A stretch of 9,427 nucleotides of DNA, from contig JADLKH010000005.1 in the NCBI GenBank assembly GCA_015657435.1, forward strand, positions 266,580 through 276,006. Reading direction: 5' to 3'. The stretch comes from Synergistales bacterium (lineage in GTDB: Bacteria; Synergistota; Synergistia; Synergistales; 79-D21). Positions 1 through 5,917 of the stretch are shown one piece after another (position 1 is the first letter of the stretch; each line of letters starts with the position of its first letter). Below the pieces are notes generated by a model, which was given only the letters and a program-made list of their open reading frames with translations, made no database searches and was not told where the DNA came from. The position numbers were made by a program, and so were the translations under genes.

Positions 1-345
1 CGCTGCATCGACAACCCGGAGGAGTTCCTGCCGCTTTCTCCTTCAAGAACCCTGATCCGGTCGAACACGCGGGGCAAGATCTCCTCATTCGAAACCAACC
101 GGGTTGGTTCGGCGCTGCGCCAGCTCGGAGGAGGACGTCTACGGAAGGAAGATTCGATCGACCATGGGGTCGCGATCGAGGTCATGGCGAAAATAGGTGA
201 GGAGATTTCCCCCGGGGAGCCTGTCTTCGCGGTTTATCACCGTGGAAAACCGCAAGACGAAACCGCCATCAAGCTTCTCGAAGGAGCTTTTGAGGTTTCG
301 GCGGAAGCTTCTTTTTCTCCCATCGTTCTGGAGGTCATCCAATAA
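1..345 (+). CDS. deoA: Pyrimidine-nucleoside (thymidine) phosphorylase, C-terminal part
   Basis: Frame 1 is open from the window edge to a TAA at 343-345, giving 114 residues; the N-terminal three quarters lie outside the window (family length is about 430-440). The visible part matches the C-terminal domain of pyrimidine nucleoside phosphorylases. It has the stretch GSALRQLGGGRLRKED followed by SIDHGVAIEV, then a KIGEEISPGEPVFAVYH stretch, which corresponds to the usual KxGDxVxxGxxLaxxH pattern. The enzyme splits thymidine, deoxyuridine or uridine with phosphate to the free base and (deoxy)ribose-1-phosphate in cytosolic nucleoside salvage. The substrate-binding N-terminal lobes are not visible, so thymidine-specific DeoA and the broader Pdp cannot be told apart. 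The sigma-factor gene starts one base after the stop and its ribosome binding site lies in the last codons, so the two are probably co-transcribed. Confidence 0.88.
   Translation, partial: RCIDNPEEFLPLSPSRTLIRSNTRGKISSFETNRVGSALRQLGGGRLRKEDSIDHGVAIEVMAKIGEEISPGEPVFAVYHRGKPQDETAIKLLEGAFEVSAEASFSPIVLEVIQ
330..335 (+). promoter_or_regulatory. Ribosome binding site that fixes the TTG start of the sigma-factor gene
   Basis: GGAGGT lies 11 bases before TTG at 347-349, inside the last codons of the phosphorylase gene. It is the only strong Shine-Dalgarno match near this frame, so it favours the TTG over the in-frame ATG at 197, which would place about 50 extra residues across the conserved phosphorylase end. 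Confidence 0.7.
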
Positions 346-346
346 G

Positions 347-940
347 TTGGAAAACGAAGAATCAAACCGGCAGGATTTCCCCGAACCTCTCGACACGGAG
401 GATCCGAAAATCCAGGAGAAGACCCTTGTCGAGCTGACCCCTCTGATCCTGAAGATTGCCCGCGCGTTGGTTCCCGGCGACGCACGACTCAGGGAGGACC
501 TCGTCCAGGAAGGTTTTCTCAGCCTTATTTTGGCCTCTTCTTCCTACGATCCGGAAAGAGGGCCGTTTGTGGCCTTTGCCCGCCGCTGCGTCCGAAACCG
601 GATGATTTCCTACCTCCGACGGCTGCGGCCATCGCTCTCCCTCGCCGAGGAGGATCTTGAGACGTTCTCGATCGACATTTCCCCCGAGGAGGGAATCGAC
701 CTGGGCCTGGCAAGGACGTCGCTCTTCAACCTGCTAAGCCCTTTTGAAGTGATCTGCCTGGAAGCCTATCTCTACACGGGCTCAAACACAGGAGCAGCGG
801 AACTGCTGGGCTGGGAGCCCAAAAAGGTTGAAAACGCCTTGACGCGCATCAAGGGAAAAGCCCGGCTCGTTCGCGAAAACCCCTTTCTCGCCGGCTCGGG
901 AAATCCTTCTGGACAGGAAACGGACCTTTCCCTACAATAG
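347..940 (+). CDS. Small sigma-70 family RNA polymerase sigma factor, SigH-like
   Basis: This predicts a 197-residue protein starting at TTG 347 behind GGAGGT. Residues about 26-92 resemble sigma region 2: a helix with EDLVQEG at about 50-56, then YDPERGPFVAFARRCVRNRM and an SYLRR end, as in SigH, where the YDP..G.F..FA pattern precedes the -10-binding helix. Residues about 125-175 form a region-4-like helix-turn-helix (SPFEVICLEAYLYTGSN, then an AAELLGWEPKKVENALTRIKGKAR helix pair) expected to contact the -35 element. Region 3 is reduced and region 1.1 is absent, which fits the SigH/SpoIIAC size class. Such factors direct core polymerase to stress or developmental promoters; the regulon cannot be read here and no anti-sigma factor is adjacent. 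The gene follows the nucleoside phosphorylase by one base, and its last codons contain the tRNA-Sec promoter. The sigma assignment is fairly firm; the subfamily is less so. Confidence 0.8.
   Translation: MENEESNRQDFPEPLDTEDPKIQEKTLVELTPLILKIARALVPGDARLREDLVQEGFLSLILASSSYDPERGPFVAFARRCVRNRMISYLRRLRPSLSLAEEDLETFSIDISPEEGIDLGLARTSLFNLLSPFEVICLEAYLYTGSNTGAAELLGWEPKKVENALTRIKGKARLVRENPFLAGSGNPSGQETDLSLQ
910..938 (+). promoter_or_regulatory. Sigma-70-type promoter for the selenocysteine tRNA
   Basis: TGGACA (910-915, one mismatch to TTGACA) and TACAAT (933-938, one mismatch to TATAAT) are separated by exactly 17 bp. The predicted start point is near 945-946, giving a leader of about 7 bases before the mature tRNA 5' end at 953. 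The whole element lies in the final codons of the upstream sigma-factor gene; the -10 ends two bases before the end of its stop codon. It is the best promoter match on this strand near the tRNA. Confidence 0.72.
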
Positions 941-952
941 TCAGGCAATCAC

Positions 953-1050
953 GGAGGCGAGTGCTGTCTGGTGATGACCCCGGGCTTCAAACCCGGCGGG
1001 GGTGGCTTAAAGGCCGCCTCGGTGGGTTCGATTCCCACACGCCTCCGCCA
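953..1050 (+). tRNA. selC: tRNA-Sec (anticodon TCA), CCA encoded
   Basis: A 98-nt tRNA with the hallmarks of selenocysteine tRNA. The acceptor GGAGGCG (953-959) pairs with CGCCTCC (1040-1046), followed by discriminator G1047 and CCA (1048-1050). The anticodon stem CCGGG/CCCGG (980-984/992-996) encloses loop CTTCAAA with TCA at 987-989. A long variable arm (about 999-1006 pairing with 1013-1020, loop TTAAAG) and a 5-bp T stem GTGGG/CCCAC (1022-1026/1034-1038) with loop TTCGATT follow. The D arm fits the Sec-type plan of 6 bp with a 4-nt loop (963-968/973-978, loop TGGT). It has two G-U pairs and a C964-A977 mismatch, and the eighth acceptor position would be A960-A1039. The tRNA is charged with serine, converted to selenocysteinyl-tRNA by SelA and delivered to UGA by SelB. 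No selA, selB, selD or obvious selenoprotein is in the window. Confidence 0.96.
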
Positions 1051-1057
1051 TGATCGT

Positions 1058-1092
1058 AAAGGCGCAGCCTGCAAAAGGGCTGCGCCTTTTTT
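1058..1092 (+). terminator. Intrinsic terminator of the tRNA-Sec transcript
   Basis: GGCGCAGCC (1061-1069) pairs perfectly with GGCTGCGCC (1078-1086) across an 8-nt loop, and flanking AAA/TTT extends the stem to 12 bp. It runs straight into six T residues (1087-1092). It starts 8 bases after the CCA end, so it separates tRNA-Sec and anything upstream from the cluster starting at 1153. Confidence 0.92.
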
Positions 1093-1152
1093 CAAAGCCG
1101 ACGCTGTTGTGCTAATCTTGAGCAGAGATCCTCGGTGGAGAGGTGAAAAGGG

Positions 1153-1749
1153 ATGAAGACGTTTTTTTCGGAGAAACACATTGAAGAGCGATTTTCGATG
1201 ATCCTCAGCGAAATCGAGGACGACGTGAAAAGGCTGGATCTGCCCGACGTGGTCGAAATAGGCCGGCAAAAAAGCATTGAGTCCTTCTATCGACGCTACA
1301 GCATCGGGCATATCGAGTTGGACTTACGGCGGATGAAGCTGTCCGAGCTGAAAAAAATCGAGGTCGGCCGCATGGAGAAAAACGGGCGTCCCATCCCAAT
1401 CTACAAAAGTCACGTGATCCTTTCCATCCCCTACATCGGACCCGAATCCCTGTTCGACTACATCCCCACCCGCACGAACGGAACCGCACCGACGGGAGAC
1501 CTGGCGGAAGGCAACGTTATCCTTGCCATTCCCATAGAGAACGCGTCGGACCGGGCACGGCGTGAAATCGAGTCCCTGGCTTTCTACACGGAGCAGATCA
1601 ACCGCGACGCGAAGGAATTCAACGGACAGCTGATGGAAAGCCTGGAGCAGAAACTCGATGACCGACGACGGGATATCGAGCGGGAACATGAGGAATACCA
1701 AAAAGTCGAAGCTTTTGTGAAGGAGCACAACAAGTTGAAATGGTCCTGA
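1153..1749 (+). CDS. Protein of unknown function with a C-terminal coiled coil
   Basis: This predicts 198 residues from ATG 1153, preceded by GAGGTG (1140-1145) at 7-base spacing. I do not recognise a named family. There is no signal peptide or membrane segment, so it is probably cytosolic. The N-terminal third (1-70) is charged and helical. Residues about 80-128 look like beta strands: HVILSIPYIGPESLFDYIPT, then GNVILAIPIEN after a TAPTGDLAEG turn. From about 131 to 195 it is a long, highly charged helix or coiled coil (RARREIESLAFY, then KEFNGQLMESLEQKLDDRRR and EREHEEYQKVEAF). This layout recalls an uncharacterised module at the N terminus of some larger, defence-associated bacterial proteins, but here nothing follows it; that resemblance is from memory and untested. 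The end overlaps the cyclase gene by 10 bases, implying translational coupling. A promoter may lie in 1093-1136 (weak extended -10, TGTGCTAAT at 1108-1116), without a convincing -35. Confidence 0.85.
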   Translation: MKTFFSEKHIEERFSMILSEIEDDVKRLDLPDVVEIGRQKSIESFYRRYSIGHIELDLRRMKLSELKKIEVGRMEKNGRPIPIYKSHVILSIPYIGPESLFDYIPTRTNGTAPTGDLAEGNVILAIPIENASDRARREIESLAFYTEQINRDAKEFNGQLMESLEQKLDDRRRDIEREHEEYQKVEAFVKEHNKLKWS

Positions 1750-2465
1750 ACCCGGATCTCCGATTCAGGCTCGTCGACATTTCTTGCTGGATTGAAGATT
1801 TTGTCTTTCCGGGCAACCCCGCTTTTGTAAAAAACGGCCCTCACAGCCGGGTTCCCGGTGACAACAGGGAGTTTGTCTATGACCTCTCTCTTTGTACGCA
1901 ATCCGGCACCCATATCCAGGGACCTCATTATTTTCTTGAAGAAGGGCAAACGATCGACCTTATCCCGCTTTGGAATTTCGAAGGTCCCTGCGTGATCGTC
2001 GACCTCGAAAAGAGGGGAGTGGACACAACGGCGGAAGACCTGCAAAACCTGGTCTTTCCTGACGAGCGTCGGTTGCCCGTCCTGATCCTCCGAACCGGAC
2101 ACATGGAGGAGGTCCTCTCCTCGGGGCTTCTTGACCCTTCCAGACGACCCGGACTTTCCCTTGATGCGGCCTCTTTTCTGACCGACCAGACTTCCTTCCG
2201 CATGATCGGGATCGACTCCGTCGGACTCGAGTCAAGAAGGACGAAAAATTTCGAGGTCAATCTGCACCTTTGTCGGCATGGGATGCTTCTTCTCGAAGGA
2301 CTGGTCAACCTGCACTCGGTCAGAAGCCGCCACGCCTTCATTCACGCTTACCCGCTGAAGGCCCGGGGAGTGGAGGGAACCCCCTGCAGAGCGGTCATTC
2401 GTGAGCCTGAAGATGGAAAGGATGATCACGGGATTGCCTTGGGAATCCGATCAGAAAAGGAGTGA
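1740..2465 (+). CDS. Cyclase family protein (kynurenine-formamidase-like fold) with altered metal ligands
   Basis: This predicts 241 residues from ATG 1740, overlapping the previous gene by 10 bases, with AAGGAG at 1720-1725 (spacing 14, rather long). Family features in order: an N-terminal VDIS strand (12-15), the signature region QSGTHIQGPHYF at 54-65, a GPCVIVDL strand (82-89), RPGLSLDAASFL (136-147) with MIGIDSVGLES (155-165), GMLLLEGLVNL (181-191), and the C-terminal IHAYPLKARGVEGTPCRAVI (201-220). Characterised members hydrolyse N-formylkynurenine or related amides and bind metal through a HxGTHxDxPxH motif plus a later His and Glu. Here those positions read Q54, H58, Q60, N174 and E186, so three of five ligands are replaced. 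The fold assignment is firm. The substrate is unknown and standard kynurenine formamidase activity is doubtful. It sits between the coiled-coil protein and the SixA-like phosphatase. Confidence 0.85.
   Translation: MVLNPDLRFRLVDISCWIEDFVFPGNPAFVKNGPHSRVPGDNREFVYDLSLCTQSGTHIQGPHYFLEEGQTIDLIPLWNFEGPCVIVDLEKRGVDTTAEDLQNLVFPDERRLPVLILRTGHMEEVLSSGLLDPSRRPGLSLDAASFLTDQTSFRMIGIDSVGLESRRTKNFEVNLHLCRHGMLLLEGLVNLHSVRSRHAFIHAYPLKARGVEGTPCRAVIREPEDGKDDHGIALGIRSEKE
2457..2462 (+). promoter_or_regulatory. Ribosome binding site that fixes the start of the SixA-like gene
   Basis: AAGGAG is followed by 10 bases and then ATG 2473. The upstream cyclase stop (TGA 2463-2465) directly follows this site. The reading frame is open back to a possible start at 2401, but that would add 24 residues before the conserved LVRHGEA start and overlap the cyclase end. 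Confidence 0.75.
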
Positions 2466-2472
2466 GAGAGCG

Positions 2473-2946
2473 ATGTTCCTTTACCTCGTCCGCCATGGAG
2501 AAGCCGTCGACGAAGCGGAGGACCCGGAAAGACCGCTTTCCGCAAGGGGGATACAGGAAGTGTCCTTGACAGGTCAGTTTCTCAAGTCCATCAACGCCAG
2601 GCCGAAATCCTTCCTCTGCAGCGAAAAGCTCCGATCCAGGCAAACCGCCCAAAGGATTATCGATGTGATGGGATTCTCCGAGAAGATCGAACAAAGGAAG
2701 GGCCTTTCTCCAAAGGATGCCCCTGAAAACCTTCTCGATGAGCTCGCCCTTCGATCCGAGGACCTGCTGATCGCGGGGCACTCCCCATTCCTTCCCAAGC
2801 TCGCGGCTCTTCTTCTCTGCGGCCGAGCCGATGCCGATGCGTTCCCGATAGCTTCCGGAGGAATCATCCGGCTGGAAAGAGAGGGACGGGGCGCCTGGAG
2901 GCTTTCTCTTGCCATCTCTCCGGCCGAGATTCTTGAATCCCTTTAG
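2473..2946 (+). CDS. SixA-like phosphohistidine phosphatase (histidine phosphatase superfamily)
   Basis: This predicts 157 residues, close to E. coli SixA (161). The N terminus MFLYLVRHGEA carries the RHG motif with the nucleophile at His8. PLSARGIQEV (21-30) corresponds to the family's PLTxxG step. SEKLRSRQTAQ (50-60) supplies the phosphate-binding arginine, and IAGHSPFL (100-107) carries the second catalytic histidine, His103. As in SixA, the chain is short and lacks the extra helical cap of phosphoglycerate mutases. SixA proteins remove phosphate from histidine on phosphocarrier or phosphorelay proteins; no HPt domain, histidine kinase or PTS component is in the window, so the target is unknown. 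It is the last gene of the plus-strand cluster, 7 bases after the cyclase stop, and converges on recD2 with 9 bp between stops and no clear terminator. Confidence 0.88.
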   Translation: MFLYLVRHGEAVDEAEDPERPLSARGIQEVSLTGQFLKSINARPKSFLCSEKLRSRQTAQRIIDVMGFSEKIEQRKGLSPKDAPENLLDELALRSEDLLIAGHSPFLPKLAALLLCGRADADAFPIASGGIIRLEREGRGAWRLSLAISPAEILESL

Positions 2947-2955
2947 CCTCAAAGT

Positions 2956-5124
2956 TCATGATCCGGCCAGTCGGACGGCCAGGCGACTGCATCGCTGTTG
3001 AACCCGATCGTTCTTTACGGCAATCGCAAGGGCCTTTTTGGTTCCCACGATGACGGCGAAACGCCGGGCCCTTGTCAGGGCAGTGTAAAGGAGATTTCTC
3101 TGCAGCATGAGGTAGTGCTGGGTCGTGAAAGGAATCACCGCTGCAGGATACTCGGATCCCTGCGATTTGTGGACGGTGATCGCATAGGCCGGAACCACCT
3201 GGTCAAGGTCCGCAAACGGGTAGGGGACCACTCTGCCTTCGAAGGCGATCGCCATGACCTCTTCATTTTCGTCGATTCCCAGGACCCGGCCGATGTCTCC
3301 GTTGAAAACATCCTTCTCGTAGTCGTTCTTGATCTGCATGACCCGATCCCCGATTCTGAAGAGCCTTCCTCCGCGGTGCAAACATGGCGAATCACCGTTG
3401 AGGGCGGACTGGAGCCGTTCGTTGAGGGCGACCGCTCCCGCTTCCCCTCTGTGCATCGGGCAGAGAACCTGGATGTCCTCCATCGGATCGAGACCGAAAG
3501 AATCCGGCAACGTGCGCTTTACGAGCTCGCAAACCTTCTGGGCGACCTTTTCGGGATCCTCTTCCGCGATGAAACGGAACCCCCCGCGAGCCGTTCCTTC
3601 TCCTGAGACCAGCGGCATCATCCCGTTTTTGATCCGGTGGGCGTTGACAACAATGAGGCTTTCCCTGCTCTGGCGGAAAATTTCATTCAACTCGACAACG
3701 GGAATGACTCCGGAATCGATGCACTCTCTCAGGACGTTGCCTGGGCCCACTGAGGGAAGCTGCTCGGCGTCCCCGACCAGGATGAGGGAAGCTCCGTGCG
3801 GGACCGCCTCCAGAAGAGATGCGGCCATCTGCATATCGAGCATCGAGACCTCGTCGACAACCAGAAGATCACAATCGAGAGGGTTTCCCGCATTTCGAGA
3901 GAAAGCCCCATCCTGGACCCTGTACTCGAGCAGCCGGTGCACCGTTCGGGCTTTCTGCCCGGTCGTTTCCTGCAAGCGCTTGGCCGCACGCCCGGTCGGC
4001 GCGGCAAGGGCGATCTTTCCACCCAGGCGCTCATGGAGCTTGAGTATGGCGTTGACAAGTGTCGTTTTCCCTGTCCCCGGGCCTCCCGTGATGATGAGGA
4101 CTCTTTTCTCGACTGAAAGGCGCAGGGCATCGACCTGCCTGGAGGAAAGGCGGAAGGGAAGTCGGTTCAAAAACTCGTCAAGATCACGCGGAAAGGCTTT
4201 TCGGGGCGCAAGGGAAAAGAGAAGGGCCTTCAGCCGATAGGCAACCTGGCATTCGGCCTTGTACGATGAGGCAAGGTAAACAGCCTCTTCCCCCTCACGC
4301 TCTTCCAGGACAAGATCCTTTCGGGCGATGCCTCTTGAAACCGCTTCGCGAAGGGGCTCCGCATCGGAAGCCAGAAGGCTTGAGGCGCTGGAAACCAGTC
4401 GGGGCAGGGGAGAGTAGAGATGCCCCGCTTCGGAAAGCGTCCGGAGGGTGTGAAGGATTCCGGCATCACTTCGCTCCGGGGAATTCGGCTTGAACCCCAT
4501 CTGCGCGGCGATCCGATCAGCGGTGAGAAAACCGATGCCCCATACCTCTTCGGCAAGTCGATAGGGATTTTCACGGATTCGCTCGACGGTCCGGTCACCA
4601 TAGCGACGCTGGATCTTCTCCGCAAGCCCTGAACCCACCCCTACGGAATAGAGGAAAAGCAGAGTTTCCCGGGCGAGACTGCGGGCTTTCCATCCGGCTA
4701 TAATCACATCGAGACGGCTCTTGCCGATTCCACTGACCTCTGAAAGCTTTTCCGGCTCACGGTCCAGCACTTCAAGAGCCTTGTCGCCGAAAGCCTGGAC
4801 AATTTTTCTTGCTGTTGCCGGCCCAACACCGGGAATCGAACCGCTTCCGAGATATCGTTCGATCCCGGCCGCGCTGACGGGAACCGATGGAACGCAGGAA
4901 CGAACCTGGAACTGCCTGCCGAAACGAGGGTGAACCACCCATTCCCCAGAGAGGGAAAGGGCTTCTCCGACCGAAGCGAGGGGCAGGATCCCCACGGCAG
5001 TGACCAGACGGTCCAAACCGGACACCTTGAGGCGGATGACACTGTACCCCGTTTGGTCGTCACGGTAGGTGACCCGTTCGATTTCTCCCCGCAGGCTGAC
5101 GTTCTCGCTGGAATTCCCGGACAT
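2956..5124 (-). CDS. recD2: RecD2-type ATP-dependent 5'-3' DNA helicase
   Basis: This predicts 722 residues, about the size of Deinococcus RecD2. An N-terminal OB-like domain (about 1-90; ERVTYRDDQTGYSVIRLKV) is followed by helix-hairpin-helix segments (GSIPGVGPATARKIV at 95-109, SEVSGIGKSRLDVI at 128-141, VWGIGFLTADRIA at 194-206). The SF1B helicase core then shows Walker A GGPGTGKTT (347-355), motif Ia APTGRAAKR (375-383), Walker B VVDEVSMLD (422-430), motif III GDAEQLPSVGPG (451-462), FRQS (483-486), VHKSQGSEYPA (651-661) and LLYTALTRAR (678-687). All key ATPase residues are intact. RecD2 proteins act outside RecBCD in DNA repair and replication-fork maintenance. The ATG at 5124 fits the family N terminus, although no good Shine-Dalgarno site precedes it. 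The gene is divergent from the Mut7-C gene with a 52-bp gap. Confidence 0.95.
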   Translation of the reverse strand: MSGNSSENVSLRGEIERVTYRDDQTGYSVIRLKVSGLDRLVTAVGILPLASVGEALSLSGEWVVHPRFGRQFQVRSCVPSVPVSAAGIERYLGSGSIPGVGPATARKIVQAFGDKALEVLDREPEKLSEVSGIGKSRLDVIIAGWKARSLARETLLFLYSVGVGSGLAEKIQRRYGDRTVERIRENPYRLAEEVWGIGFLTADRIAAQMGFKPNSPERSDAGILHTLRTLSEAGHLYSPLPRLVSSASSLLASDAEPLREAVSRGIARKDLVLEEREGEEAVYLASSYKAECQVAYRLKALLFSLAPRKAFPRDLDEFLNRLPFRLSSRQVDALRLSVEKRVLIITGGPGTGKTTLVNAILKLHERLGGKIALAAPTGRAAKRLQETTGQKARTVHRLLEYRVQDGAFSRNAGNPLDCDLLVVDEVSMLDMQMAASLLEAVPHGASLILVGDAEQLPSVGPGNVLRECIDSGVIPVVELNEIFRQSRESLIVVNAHRIKNGMMPLVSGEGTARGGFRFIAEEDPEKVAQKVCELVKRTLPDSFGLDPMEDIQVLCPMHRGEAGAVALNERLQSALNGDSPCLHRGGRLFRIGDRVMQIKNDYEKDVFNGDIGRVLGIDENEEVMAIAFEGRVVPYPFADLDQVVPAYAITVHKSQGSEYPAAVIPFTTQHYLMLQRNLLYTALTRARRFAVIVGTKKALAIAVKNDRVQQRCSRLAVRLAGS

Positions 5125-5163
5125 GGGGCCATTTTCGCACCCAGCTTGCGCCAGAACAAGAGA

Positions 5164-5170
5164 GAAGGGG
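5164..5170 (+). promoter_or_regulatory. Ribosome binding site for the Mut7-C protein
   Basis: GAAGGGG lies 6 bases before ATG 5177. The frame is open further upstream to 5069, but that would run 36 codons antisense into the recD2 start; this site supports the shorter protein. Confidence 0.65.
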
Positions 5171-5176
5171 AAACGA

Positions 5177-5917
5177 ATGCCGGAAGTCGTTTTTCACGGA
5201 AACCTCGCCGAGCTTGTCCCGTGCAGGGCAAAAACCCCTCCCCGCAGGGCTTTCCCGCGCGCTGTGAAGGATCTGCTCGAAACCCTTGGGATCCCCCATA
5301 CCGAGATCGGAAAGATCATGATCAATAGCCGGGAATCCGACCCCTTTTCTCCCGTGAATTTCGAAGACCGGGTTGAAGTTTTCCCCCACACGCTTCCCCG
5401 CCCCTCCCCGTGGGGGCAGACCGGCCTGCCTTCCTCCGTGACGGGGATCGCTTTCTTTGCGGACAACAACGTGGCCGGAGCGGGAAAACTCCTCCGGCTC
5501 ATCGGGTTCGACACGGCCATGGAACCGGGACTAAACGACAAGGGCATTGCCGAAAGGGCGAATGAGGAAAAGCGGGTTGTCCTTTCCCGGGACAGAAACC
5601 TGCTCAAGCGCCGGCTCGTGCTTTTCGGATGTCTCGTCCGAAGCAATGTTCCGTGGAAACAAGCTGCGGAAATCGTCCTTCAATACGACCTGGCCCGATT
5701 TTCCGCCCCTTTCTCCCGCTGTGTTCCATGCAACACTCTTCTTGTTCCCGTGGGAAAGGAAAAGGTCATGGACCGACTACCGCCCATGACCCGTCTTCAC
5801 TATGACTCCTTCAACATTTGCCCGTCCTGCGGTCGGATATACTGGAGGGGTTCCCATATCGACCGCATACTCGCCAGGCTTGAACCAATCCTCGGCAACT
5901 ACCAGGCTTCCGAGTAG
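5177..5917 (+). CDS. Mut7-C family protein: ubiquitin-like N terminus, PIN-like nuclease domain, zinc ribbon
   Basis: This predicts 246 residues. Residues 1-72 look like the beta-grasp (ubiquitin-like) domain often found ahead of Mut7-C: VVFHGNLAEL, then VKDLLETLGIPHTEIGKIMIN and a DRVEVFP strand. Residues about 91-180 form the PIN-like Mut7-C core, with acidic D96 in FFADNNVAG, then GKLLRLIGFDT (103-113) and VVLSRDRNLLKR (134-145, D139). The C-terminal part has CVPC (182-185) and CPSCGRIYWRGSH (215-227), a four-cysteine zinc ribbon typical of the family. The family is predicted to be an RNase by fold similarity; its substrate is not established. It is divergent from recD2, and its last 19 bases overlap the 3' end of the alcohol dehydrogenase gene on the opposite strand. 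Confidence 0.9.
   Translation: MPEVVFHGNLAELVPCRAKTPPRRAFPRAVKDLLETLGIPHTEIGKIMINSRESDPFSPVNFEDRVEVFPHTLPRPSPWGQTGLPSSVTGIAFFADNNVAGAGKLLRLIGFDTAMEPGLNDKGIAERANEEKRVVLSRDRNLLKRRLVLFGCLVRSNVPWKQAAEIVLQYDLARFSAPFSRCVPCNTLLVPVGKEKVMDRLPPMTRLHYDSFNICPSCGRIYWRGSHIDRILARLEPILGNYQASE

Noticed and set aside
93..109. Perfect 17-bp palindrome (AACCAACC, G, GGTTGGTT) in the phosphorylase coding end.
   Set aside because: It lies within conserved coding sequence, has no T run and no second copy in the window; it could be an operator by shape but nothing supports that.
1108..1116. Extended -10-like TGTGCTAAT upstream of the 1153 gene.
   Set aside because: It has no convincing -35 at 16-18 bp, so it is noted in that gene's entry but not called as a promoter.
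2395..2958. Possible selenocysteine read-through of the recD2 TGA: the frame stays open for about 185 codons after the stop.
   Set aside because: The extension is antisense to the SixA-like gene, resembles no protein family, and the RecD2 product is already full length at the TGA. No SECIS-type hairpin was evident.
3329..4240. Plus-strand open frame of about 300 codons opposite recD2.
   Set aside because: It is rich in Ser, Arg and Pro as expected of a shadow frame, and lies wholly within the conserved helicase core on the other strand.
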